A stretch of DNA of 64,000 bases from Polaromonas sp. JS666 (GTDB lineage Bacteria > Pseudomonadota > Gammaproteobacteria > Burkholderiales > Burkholderiaceae_C). Position 1 is the first letter of the stretch. Every line of letters begins with the position of its first letter. Position numbers and translations under genes: made by a program. Shown here piece by piece: positions 34,937-42,837 of this stretch. The DNA lies in NCBI RefSeq assembly GCF_000013865.1, contig NC_007948.1:3472001-3536000 (forward strand), written 5' to 3'. The notes under the pieces were generated by a model. That model saw only the letters and a program-made list of their open reading frames with translations, had not been told where the DNA came from and did no database searches.

Positions 34937-36286
34937 TCAACGGGCGAGCCCCGGGCCGTCCACAACACGGATGTTCGCCTTGCGCAGGCGCATAGCCTGC
35001 CACGAGCGCTTGAAGTTCAAGGCCGAGGCAATATAAAAAATGCCCTTGAGCACCGCCAGCGAACCCCAGATCGGCGTTTTGCCAAAAATATCGCCGGCCA
35101 GCATCGACAGCAGGGCTTCCTTGACGCGCCACACATTGCTGGGCGCCATAAACATGTCGCGCATGGTCGGGTTGGTCACGCGGTAGATGAACCACGAAAA
35201 CTCTTTGGGGCCCAGCCGCACCTGCTGGTCAAAATGCGCCAGTGCCGACGCGGCTTTGGCGGGTTCGCGCAGGCAGGTATCGACCGTCTCGGCCCCGACA
35301 AAGCCGCCCTGCATCGCCAGCATCACGCCGGACGAAAACACCGGGTCAATGAAGGTGAAGGCATCGCCAATCATCACGTAATTGGGGCCGTGCGTGCGAT
35401 CGCAGGCGTAGGAGAAATTGCCGGTCGCCTCCACTTCGGAGGCCAGCGTCGCATGGGCCAGCCGCTCGCTCAGGGCCGGGCACATCGCAATCGTGTCGAG
35501 GAAAAAATCCCTGACGGGCTTGGTCCGGCTCTTCAAATAATGCGGCCAGACCACCGCACCAATGCTGGTGAAGCCGTCCGCCAACGGGATCAGCCAGAAC
35601 CAGCCATGCTCGAACCAGAAGATGGTGATGTTGCCTTCGTCCTGGCCCGGATGCCGGATTGCACCGGTGAAGTGCCCATAGAGCGCGGAGCTGTTGTGTT
35701 TGGGATTGCGGCGTTTGACGTCGAACTGCTTGCCCAGCAAGGTGTCCCGCCCCGAGGCGTCCACGACAAAGCGGGCACGCCAGTGCTGCGTGCGGCCATC
35801 CTCGTGCTGCGCATGCACCGTGGCGCTGCCATGGTCGGCCGCAAACGCGACGTCCTTGACGCGGCAACCTTCAATGACTTCGGCACCCAGGCGGGCGGCA
35901 TTGCGGATCAGGATTTCGTCGAACTCGGAGCGCCGCACCTGGTAGGAAAACGGCATGGACTTGTCCCAGGCGTCGCCGAACTTGAAGGTCTGGCTCTTGG
36001 CCTCATGCCAGGGCGAGACAAATTCGGCGCCCCATTTCTCCATGCCGATGGCCTTGACGGCGTCGGCCACACCGAGTTTTTCAAACAGCGGCAGGTTGGC
36101 CGGCAGCAGCGACTCGCCAATGTGAAAGCGCGGGTGATGTTCTTTTTCGAGGACCACGACCTTGTGCCCCCGCTGCGCCAGCAACGCTCCCGCTGTGGCC
36201 CCCGCCGGACCACCACCGATCACCAGTACGTCGCATTCGCTCAGGGTTTCCGGGAATGAGGGGGTTGGAGAACTCTGCTCGGTCAT
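34937..36286 (-). CDS. Flavin-dependent halogenase-like oxidoreductase
   Basis: A 449-residue protein of the tryptophan-halogenase/geranylgeranyl-reductase superfamily. GGGPAG at residues 24-29 binds FAD, HIGESLLP is at 55-62, and WFWLIP at 229-234 matches the WxWxIP motif that characterises flavin halogenases. A lysine near residue 84 could be the catalytic lysine, but I cannot align it securely. Xanthomonadin clusters carry such an enzyme, and xanthomonadins are brominated. It starts the three-gene minus operon. A flavin reductase partner is not in the window. Confidence 0.82.
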   Translation of the reverse strand: MTEQSSPTPSFPETLSECDVLVIGGGPAGATAGALLAQRGHKVVVLEKEHHPRFHIGESLLPANLPLFEKLGVADAVKAIGMEKWGAEFVSPWHEAKSQTFKFGDAWDKSMPFSYQVRRSEFDEILIRNAARLGAEVIEGCRVKDVAFAADHGSATVHAQHEDGRTQHWRARFVVDASGRDTLLGKQFDVKRRNPKHNSSALYGHFTGAIRHPGQDEGNITIFWFEHGWFWLIPLADGFTSIGAVVWPHYLKSRTKPVRDFFLDTIAMCPALSERLAHATLASEVEATGNFSYACDRTHGPNYVMIGDAFTFIDPVFSSGVMLAMQGGFVGAETVDTCLREPAKAASALAHFDQQVRLGPKEFSWFIYRVTNPTMRDMFMAPSNVWRVKEALLSMLAGDIFGKTPIWGSLAVLKGIFYIASALNFKRSWQAMRLRKANIRVVDGPGLAR

Positions 36287-36501
36287 GGCGTGTCTTTCGT
36301 TGGGTACCGCCAGGCTGCGGCGTTGGGTCCCGGCAGGGTGGTCAGCCCCCGCCCGTCAGGTCGGTGAGCCTGCGGCACGGATGCACATCAACTGCAGAGA
36401 ATTGACAGAAATCCGGCAACCGGGCCAATTTACCACGCATCCAGCGACCGATTTACCGCACCTCCGGCGTCCGGCATTGGGTAAAGTGTGCGCAACGCAC
36501 C

Positions 36502-36747
36502 ATGACCCGCCCCTCGCCCGCCCTGGACACCCCGCCACCACTGGCTCTGTGCCTGCAGGGCCAGGCTCGGGACTGGTTGCGGGTGGCCCTGAGCCAGTAT
36601 GTAACCAATGGTCTCACGGTCTCGCTGGGCTTGGTGCTGTTCATGCCGGCCATCTTCGAGGCTGCCGGCCCGGCCGCGGCCTCTACCGCCGCGGTCGGTG
36701 TCTTGGTCACCAGCCTGCGGCAAGCAGCGGCCCGTGCGCTAGCCTGA
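36502..36747 (+). pseudogene. Truncated FUSC-family membrane protein gene
   Basis: The 81-residue frame contains WLRVALSQYVTNGLTVSLGL and AAASTAAVGVLVTSL, which resemble the N-terminus of FUSC-family (YccS/aromatic-acid efflux type) proteins of about 700 residues. The match ends near 36715 and the frame closes with unrelated RQAAARALA. The rest of the gene is missing. It marks the left edge of the accessory zone. The family assignment is from a short stretch only. Confidence 0.5.
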
Positions 36748-37239
36748 AGCCCCCCGAAGCCCCCCTGAAGCCGGACCGGGACAGGCCGCATCGATAATGC
36801 AGTTTCGAGCACAGTTCGCCGCTATTGCGCATTAACGAGCGTCGACGATTGATATGGCCCACTGAACCGCACGAAATACCACCAAAGCATGAGTGAAACA
36901 ATCCGGGTGACCCCAGAACACACCAATCCCTCCGGGCCACTTTAGCGCTACGCCCCCATGATGACCCATCATTGCCGTACCCGCATGGATGAAGACTCTC
37001 CAGCCCTTTTTAGAATTTTTGCCAGCGAAACTGCTAGCTCACTTTTGAACATCCATCTCACTGGATAATCGGAGTAGCCGCAGGGGTAGCGCGCAAGGTA
37101 AATAAGTCGCTCTTTTAAAATCGAAAGACGGCCGTTACATGCTGATACCATCGCCAGTATCTTTCAATCGCCCGCCATACCCAGCATTGGTGCCATGCGA
37201 ATGGTGTGGTGGAGTTAAAAAATTGTCCGGAGTATTCCC
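36748..37239. other. Gap at the left edge of the AT-richer island
   Basis: About 490 bases with no gene I can support. The first 40 bases repeat CCTGAAGCCCCCC-like text. Composition becomes visibly more AT-rich from about 36960. GATAAT at 37064 could be a -10 box, but no matching -35 is seen. GGAG at 37229 may be the ribosome-binding site of the next gene. Confidence 0.4.
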
Positions 37240-38055
37240 TTGCAGCCTGCAGCAACTACCGTAACTCCGTTTCTAAAGTGGGCTGGGGGGAAAAGGTGGC
37301 TTATCGAAAAGCATCCCTATCTACTTGGTGGAAAGTTCACCAGATTCATTGAGCCCTTTGTTGGCGGGGGCGCGGTTTTCTTTAGCCTACAACCCGACTC
37401 TGCCATCCTATGTGACAAAAATGAAAAGTTGATTGAGGTTTATGCGACCATCAAATCAAACTGGCAACGCGTGGAAGATCTTCTCGTGGAGCATCAGAAC
37501 AAGCACTCGCCTGAATATTATTACGAGATAAGGTCCAAAGACTATAGGACGCCTGAGACGCGTACGGCTCAACTAATTTATCTCAATAGGACTTGTTGGA
37601 ATGGGTTGTACCGTGTCAATAAGAAAGGCGAATTCAATGTTCCGGTCGGAACAAAGCAGACCGTAATTCTTCAAACCGATAACTTTGAAGGTGTGGCATC
37701 AATTCTGAAACGGGCCGAGTTGATTTGTGGTGACTTCGACGTTGCTATGAGCAAAGCTGGGGAAAACGATTTTGTATTTGTTGACCCCCCATACACAGTG
37801 AAGCACAACTACAACGGCTTCGTAAAGTACAACGAAAATATATTCTCTTGGGACGACCAACTACGGCTGCGGGATGCTGTGAAAGCGGCCATTTCGCGCG
37901 GTGCAAAGGTTTTGGTCACGAACGCTTGCCATGAAAGCATTAAGCGGATCTATGCTGGCATTGGAGAAATGTGTACCGTTGATAGAGCAAGCGTAATTGC
38001 CGGAAAAGCGTCTGCGCGCGGCAGGTACGAGGAGGTGATCATCAAATGTTTCTGA
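37240..38055 (+). CDS. D12-class N6-adenine DNA methyltransferase
   Basis: A 271-residue Dam-like enzyme. FLKWAGGKRWL at residues 8-18 is the SAM-binding motif, FIEPFVGGGAVFF follows near residue 36, and DPPY at 182-185 is the catalytic motif IV. It methylates adenine in a short DNA site, not predictable from sequence. No restriction endonuclease gene is adjacent. TTG 37240 is the first start after an upstream stop and has GGAG about 9 bases ahead. Codons are clearly more AT-rich than in the genes to the left. It overlaps the next gene by 10 bases. Confidence 0.88.
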   Translation: MQPAATTVTPFLKWAGGKRWLIEKHPYLLGGKFTRFIEPFVGGGAVFFSLQPDSAILCDKNEKLIEVYATIKSNWQRVEDLLVEHQNKHSPEYYYEIRSKDYRTPETRTAQLIYLNRTCWNGLYRVNKKGEFNVPVGTKQTVILQTDNFEGVASILKRAELICGDFDVAMSKAGENDFVFVDPPYTVKHNYNGFVKYNENIFSWDDQLRLRDAVKAAISRGAKVLVTNACHESIKRIYAGIGEMCTVDRASVIAGKASARGRYEEVIIKCF

Positions 38056-38669
38056 AAGTTCTTGGTCGTATTCCACTTCTGCAGTGCTTGACTTACTTTC
38101 CGGCCCAGGCTCATAAGTCGGCAAGCAAGAAATTTTTCGCTCTACTATTTTTAACCAGTCTGCCGGTCATAGTTGCCGCCATGCTCGCGCCAATCCCGGA
38201 GGGTGATGCCGGTGCCTTTGCAAAGCTTCTGATCAAGCTGAAAGACTCAATAACTGTATCTGAGCTTTTCGTTTATTCGGCAGCGTTCCTGACGCCGATT
38301 CTCTATCTTCACTATGAACGTTTCAGTGACGTACCCAGATCTCAAATTGCTGAGAAATTGGTAAAGGAAGCTAAGGGCATATTTAGTGGATACGGGCTAG
38401 TTGCATTACTGGCCTTGCTTTTTATCGTTTTCACCGCTATAGCATTTAGCAGCACTAAGACCGACGCGGCGTACTTTCAAAAAAGTTTCCTGAACTACTA
38501 CTTAGTCGAGTACTCACTTGAAGTCTATATTTTTTCGCTTTATTGTTTTTATCTGACCCTGCTAGATGGCGCAAATGCCGGTAACTTTGTCGTAGTAAAT
38601 CGAAAAAAAGAAGATGACATAGAGATTGAATTCGCGGAGAGATTGAGGAAACGGGAATTAGAAAAATGA
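38046..38669 (+). CDS. Unrecognised four-helix membrane protein
   Basis: I do not recognise this 207-residue protein. Hydrophobic segments are near residues 30-50 (FFALLFLTSLPVIVAAMLA), 73-90 (ELFVYSAAFLTPILYLHY), 115-134 (GYGLVALLALLFIVFTAIAF) and 150-172. The C-terminus is a charged cytoplasmic-type tail (NRKKEDDIEIEFAERLRKRE). It overlaps the methyltransferase gene by 10 bases and the DGQHR gene by ATGA, so the three are surely translated together. In a defence setting a small membrane protein is often the effector; that is inference only. Confidence 0.7.
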   Translation: MFLKVLGRIPLLQCLTYFPAQAHKSASKKFFALLFLTSLPVIVAAMLAPIPEGDAGAFAKLLIKLKDSITVSELFVYSAAFLTPILYLHYERFSDVPRSQIAEKLVKEAKGIFSGYGLVALLALLFIVFTAIAFSSTKTDAAYFQKSFLNYYLVEYSLEVYIFSLYCFYLTLLDGANAGNFVVVNRKKEDDIEIEFAERLRKRELEK

Positions 38670-39856
38670 CGACCAAAATCAAATTGCCAGTGCTGTTGGT
38701 GCGGCAGCCGATAGGGGATTTTTATATCGCGTCGATCAGAGCACAGGACCTTATCGATTTGTCTTACTCAGACGTTAGACGCCTTGTTCAAGATGAACGG
38801 GACTTGGAGCGCTACCTTGGTATTCAGAGACCACTTAGCAACAAACGCGTAAAAGAAATCCGCGAGTACATCGGCGGCGATGACGCGACATTCCCCACAG
38901 CGGTCATCCTCGCAGTCGATGAAAAATGCGCTGAATTTGAGGCGACCGGCTTAAATTGCGGATTTCTTACCTTGAAAGAATTTGAACCAGATCTCGACTC
39001 CGAAGAAGCCGTTCCTTACGATCGCATAGCGAAGGTCATAGATGGACAGCATCGAATTGCGGCATTTTTGGATGATGAAAAAGAATGGCAGTATGGATAC
39101 GGAAAAAACTTTGACATCAACGTTTCGATTTTTATTGGTGCCGACGTTTCGGAGCAAGCAAACATTTTTGCCACCGTCAACCTCGCCCAGACAAAGGTTA
39201 GCAAGAACCTTGTTTACGATCTAACAGAACTAGCAAAAACGCCTAGTCCTCACAAGACATGTCACAACGTAGCAGTTGCCCTCGATCGACAACGCTTAAG
39301 TCCACTTTACAAAAGGATAAAGCGGCTTGGCACCGCAACACCAGGTCGAAGTAAAGAACCGTTAACCCAAGCTTCATTTGTTGAATCGTTGGTTAAATTC
39401 ATATCTATTAATCCAGGAAAAGATCGGAATGCGCTCCTCTCTGGAATCAAGATCGACAGAGCCTCTGCAGCAGAGCTTCAAAAATGTCCTTTTAGGAACC
39501 TCTTCCTTGATGGCCGGGAGGTAGACATCATTGAAATTATCTACAACTACTTCAAAGCAATTGAAGAGAAGTGGCCACGGTCATGGGGGGAGCCAGACAG
39601 AGTCGGGAATTTGTTGCCTCGCTCCAATGCTTTTAAGGCGTTTATGATTTATTTGCGGGAAGATGTTTACCCCGCGTTGGTTCAAGGTAACTTTGGCGCT
39701 ATTCCGACAACCGAAGATTTTAGAAAGTCGCTTTCCCACATTGAAGCCACGGATACCGACTTCACCAAACGCAACTTTGCACCTGGCAGCGGTGGTCAAT
39801 CAACATTCTTGAAGATGTTGCGTGGACAAATCAATCTTTATGACATGCTGGAATAG
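38666..39856 (+). CDS. DGQHR-domain (DndB-like) protein
   Basis: A 396-residue protein with the defining motif VIDGQHRIAAF, DGQHR at residues 126-130, followed by QANIFATVNLAQTKVSKNLVYDL, as in DndB and related ParB-like DGQHR proteins. DndB regulates the phosphorothioate DNA modification operon in Dnd systems; other DGQHR proteins occur in defence islands with unknown roles. No dndACDE genes are here. It is the third gene of the overlapping operon with the adenine methyltransferase and the membrane protein. Confidence 0.82.
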   Translation: MTTKIKLPVLLVRQPIGDFYIASIRAQDLIDLSYSDVRRLVQDERDLERYLGIQRPLSNKRVKEIREYIGGDDATFPTAVILAVDEKCAEFEATGLNCGFLTLKEFEPDLDSEEAVPYDRIAKVIDGQHRIAAFLDDEKEWQYGYGKNFDINVSIFIGADVSEQANIFATVNLAQTKVSKNLVYDLTELAKTPSPHKTCHNVAVALDRQRLSPLYKRIKRLGTATPGRSKEPLTQASFVESLVKFISINPGKDRNALLSGIKIDRASAAELQKCPFRNLFLDGREVDIIEIIYNYFKAIEEKWPRSWGEPDRVGNLLPRSNAFKAFMIYLREDVYPALVQGNFGAIPTTEDFRKSLSHIEATDTDFTKRNFAPGSGGQSTFLKMLRGQINLYDMLE

Positions 39857-40539
39857 TCGCCCAAGGCAAATAGGAACTTTATAAATTTGACACTACATCC
39901 TCATATAGGGCATGTTAGCCTGGGCAACTAGGGTGGCACATCATGATGCATAGCATCTTGTGGAAGCCCTGCATTGTCGTGAGGCCAGCACGATTGAGTA
40001 CCAAGGTGACCATTGGTGTTCGAACTGAGGAAGTTTGCCACCCCACCAGACCCAGAGCTGTTCACTTCTAGGCAAAAAGGCTACAAAGAGCCTGAGCGGG
40101 CGGTATGCCGCGCAGAGCACTGTCTTAGGGAACTGCAGCGCTTGCAGCTAGACCGGGGATATACCGGATGGTTTCTAGGAAGAAGGTGAGTGGGTGTGCA
40201 GGGGTTGCCGTTTCGGTGGGTAGGCAATTAGCCCTTCGAACTTTGGGCCTCAGTCGACATTCCCATGCCAAGGAACTCCAATCCCGTCATATGCAAGATA
40301 ATTGCCTTTGGCAGATAGCCGTGGATCAGACAATCCTGGATATCAACTCCGCGACAAACAGTTTTTCCGTTCTCGTGTCTTCAGTTTTGGCGCTAAATTG
40401 GTGGAATTTTGCCAATCAAATTTGCTGAATTGCAACGCGTAAAAGGAAGATAGAGATTGATAGACAAGGTCGTGAAAAGTTGACGAAAAGCGAAAAAACA
40501 ACCAGCCTACAAAGGGAGAATAGGATAACGTCGCCTCAC
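39857..40539. other. Gene-poor stretch between the DGQHR operon and the mutS fragment
   Basis: About 680 bases without a recognised gene. GGGTGGCA (39931-39938) and TGCCACCC (40036-40043) are perfect 8-bp inverted repeats 97 bases apart. A 58-codon frame from TTG 40013 to TGA 40189 has charged text (RQKGYKEPERAVCRAEH) but no recognised family; a frame from 40168 to 40428 looks random. From 40480 a TTG frame runs into the mutS fragment. Confidence 0.4.
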
Positions 40540-41001
40540 ACGCCCATGATGCAGCAGTACCTTGGCATCAAGGCCGGTTACCCCGACACGCTGGTTTTCT
40601 ACCGCATGGGTGACTTTTACGAAGTCTTTTTCGCCGATGCCGAAAAAGCCGCGCGCCTGCTCGACATCACGCTGACGCGGCGCGGCCAGTCGGGCGGCGA
40701 GCCGGTGGTGATGGCCGGCGTGCCCTTTCATTCGCTGGAAGGCTACCTGGCCAAACTGATCAAGCTCGGCGAGTCCGTCGCCATCTGCAAGCAGGTCGGT
40801 GACGTCGCGACATCCAAGGGCCCGGTCGAGCGCAAGGTGGTGCGCGTGGTAACGCCTGGCACGCTGACCGATACCGAGCTGCTGAACGACAAGGCCGAAT
40901 CGATTTTCTGGCCGTGCACCAAGGCGCGCGCGACACCTGCGGGCTGGCCTGGCTGAGCGCTACGCAGGGTGAAATTCACCTGACCCATTGCACCAATGAC
41001 G
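40540..41001 (+). pseudogene. 5' fragment of mutS, frameshifted
   Basis: Bases 40540-41001 match the start of the intact mutS (59831-60292) at about nine of ten positions by eye. Homology begins abruptly at ACGCCCATGATGCAGCAG. One G is missing after TTTT at 40907 (ATTTTCTGG here, ATTTTGCTGG in the intact gene), which shifts the frame, so the frame from 40480 stops at 40956. Most differences are at third codon positions, so the copy probably diverged while it was a working gene. It covers about residues 9-162 of MutS. Confidence 0.9.
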
Positions 41002-41240
41002 GTGACATCGCCGTGACCTGGGCTCTGGATGGGCACGGCATCCTCATGCGTGCCGAGTGGGACATAGCCAAATACCTCAGAAGCGGGCGGCTGCAGCAGG
41101 TGTTGAAAAACTACAGGACGCCGCCGGCCGACATCTACGCCGTGTATCCCCAACGGCATCAACTCGCCAGGCGAGTACGGGTCTTCGTGGATTTTCTTTG
41201 TCAGTCGTTCGAACGGAAATCGATCATCCAGACCGTTTGA
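41002..41240 (+). pseudogene. 3' fragment of a LysR-type regulator gene
   Basis: Directly after the mutS homology the frame reads DGHGILMRAEWDIAKYL, RSGRLQQVLKNYRTPPADIY and AVYPQRHQLARRVRVFVDFL, the standard C-terminal end of a LysR-family regulator's effector domain. The N-terminal HTH and most of the effector domain are absent. It is in frame with the mutS text from 40914, so the junction makes a MutS-LysR chimeric frame of 108 residues. It cannot work as a regulator. Confidence 0.85.
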
Positions 41241-41350
41241 AGATGAGTGCCTCCATCAGAAGATGTCTGCTGTGGCGCCTGGCGTAGCTGACCTGGTTGG
41301 CCTGGTTGGCAACCAGCTGGACACCACTGCAGTGCTGCAACAGCCGCAAC

Positions 41351-42064
41351 TCATTCCACGCCTTTGATAACCTTCATCACCGCAGCATCACGCTGAACCT
41401 GCTGCAGTGTGCCTTCGAAGATGATTTCGCCCCGCTCAATGACATAGATTTTTTGCGCAAACGAAGGAAGGTGGTAAAAATTTGACTCGGCCAGCAGTAC
41501 ACCGCGCCCCTGTGCAACGATTTTTTGCAGGCCCTCACTGATGACCGGAATAATGGCTGGCGAGAGGCCTTCGAATGCCTCATCCAGCAGCAGCATTTCC
41601 GGGTCCAGTGCCAGAGCGCGAGCGATGGACACCATCTTTCGTTCTCCTCCTGAAAGCTGGTGTCCGCCTCGGTGAAGATACTGAAGCAGCTTGGGGAAGA
41701 CTTCATAAGCCTTCCGGATCCGCTCCTGTTCCGAGGTGTCGGTTCGACGCGTCCAGGTCGGTAGCGCAATGTTGTCCTCTACCGACAGCTCCCCAAAAAC
41801 ATCGCTGCCCTCGGGGGTGTAGCCCACACCAAGTGCTGCAATCCGGTGGGTATCCAGTCCCTTGATGGATTTGTCCTTCCAGAGAACGTCGCCGCCATGA
41901 ATCGCCTGGTAACCCATGATCGAGCGCATCGTCGTCGTTTTTCCCGCTCCGTTGCGTCCCACAAGGCACACCAGTTCACCGGCGTTCACCGCCCCGGAGA
42001 TGCCCCGCAGCACGCTGTTTCCGAAGATGGAAACGCTTAACCCTTTGACTTCCAGCAATCGCAT
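41351..42064 (-). CDS. livF: Branched-chain-type ABC importer ATPase LivF (system 1)
   Basis: A 237-residue ATPase with Walker A GRNGAGKTT near residues 36-44, signature LSGGERKM near 135-142, and Walker B LLLDE. It lacks the C-terminal extension of LivG. It overlaps livG by ATGA and is the last gene of the five-gene operon reading left from 46002. A substrate other than branched-chain amino acids is likely given the catabolic neighbours. Confidence 0.9.
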   Translation of the reverse strand: MRLLEVKGLSVSIFGNSVLRGISGAVNAGELVCLVGRNGAGKTTTMRSIMGYQAIHGGDVLWKDKSIKGLDTHRIAALGVGYTPEGSDVFGELSVEDNIALPTWTRRTDTSEQERIRKAYEVFPKLLQYLHRGGHQLSGGERKMVSIARALALDPEMLLLDEAFEGLSPAIIPVISEGLQKIVAQGRGVLLAESNFYHLPSFAQKIYVIERGEIIFEGTLQQVQRDAAVMKVIKGVE

Positions 42065-42837
42065 CAGTGCACTCCCTTGCCCACGACAATCCCCAGCACT
42101 TCCTCATTACGAAGAAACTCCCCGGTGGGCAGATCCGCAATCTTTCTGCCCGCCATCATCGCCACAATTCGAGATGAATATCTTGCGACCAGATCCATGT
42201 CGTGCTCGACCAGCAACGTTGCTTCCACACCCAGCAGATCGGAAGCAGCCAGGAGGGTCTGCATCACGCCATCCTTGTCGGCAGTAGAAACGCCGGCTGT
42301 CGGTTCATCAAGTAGCAGCACTTTGGGATGAAGCGCAAGCGCACTCGCTACGTCGAGAAGCTTGCGACGGCCGTGCGGAAGCGAACGCGCTGGCGTGTCG
42401 ATGGCCGCCTCAAGCCCGAATGCCTTTGCCGTGCGGTTGACGATCTCAGTCACGCCGGCGTTTTTCCCCACATCCGAGAACCACTGCCAGCGAAGATTCA
42501 GGTGCGAGCAGGCGGCGACGGACAAGGTCTCCCCGACAGTGAGGTCGGGAAAGACACTGACCAGCTGAAAGGCACGCGCCAGCCCCCTTCTGCCCAACTC
42601 GACGGGCCCAATCCCCGCGATATCCTGCCCCCGAAAAGTCACTGAACCGTTGGTGGGACGGAACAACCCCGTCAGAACGTTGACCAGGGTGCTCTTGCCC
42701 GCGCCATTGGGACCCACAACGGAGACGAAATCCCCTTTGCTCACTTTCAGGCTGACGTCCTCGAGGGCGACAAAATCACCGTAGTGCTTGGAAACACCAA
42801 CCGCGTCGAGCAGCCTGGGTGCGGTGCCGATGGTCAT
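42064..42837 (-). CDS. livG: Branched-chain-type ABC importer ATPase LivG (system 1)
   Basis: A 257-residue ATPase with Walker A GPNGAGKST, a signature of the LivG type (SLPHGRRKLLD instead of LSGGQ), and Walker B LLLDEPTAG. ATG 42837 overlaps the livM stop (ATGA) and has GGAGA eight bases upstream; ATG 42852 is an in-frame alternative. The open frame extends far upstream only as a shadow of livM. Confidence 0.9.
   Translation of the reverse strand: MTIGTAPRLLDAVGVSKHYGDFVALEDVSLKVSKGDFVSVVGPNGAGKSTLVNVLTGLFRPTNGSVTFRGQDIAGIGPVELGRRGLARAFQLVSVFPDLTVGETLSVAACSHLNLRWQWFSDVGKNAGVTEIVNRTAKAFGLEAAIDTPARSLPHGRRKLLDVASALALHPKVLLLDEPTAGVSTADKDGVMQTLLAASDLLGVEATLLVEHDMDLVARYSSRIVAMMAGRKIADLPTGEFLRNEEVLGIVVGKGVH

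Noticed and set aside
34826..36259. 477-codon plus-strand frame
   Set aside because: It is the antisense shadow of the halogenase-like gene, which has FAD and WxWxIP motifs.
37240..38055. Methyltransferase as part of a classical restriction-modification pair
   Set aside because: No endonuclease-like gene is adjacent; the two partner genes are a membrane protein and a DGQHR protein.
38666..39856. Assignment to a standard Dnd phosphorothioation system
   Set aside because: Only a DGQHR/DndB-like protein is present; dndA, C, D and E are absent from the surroundings.
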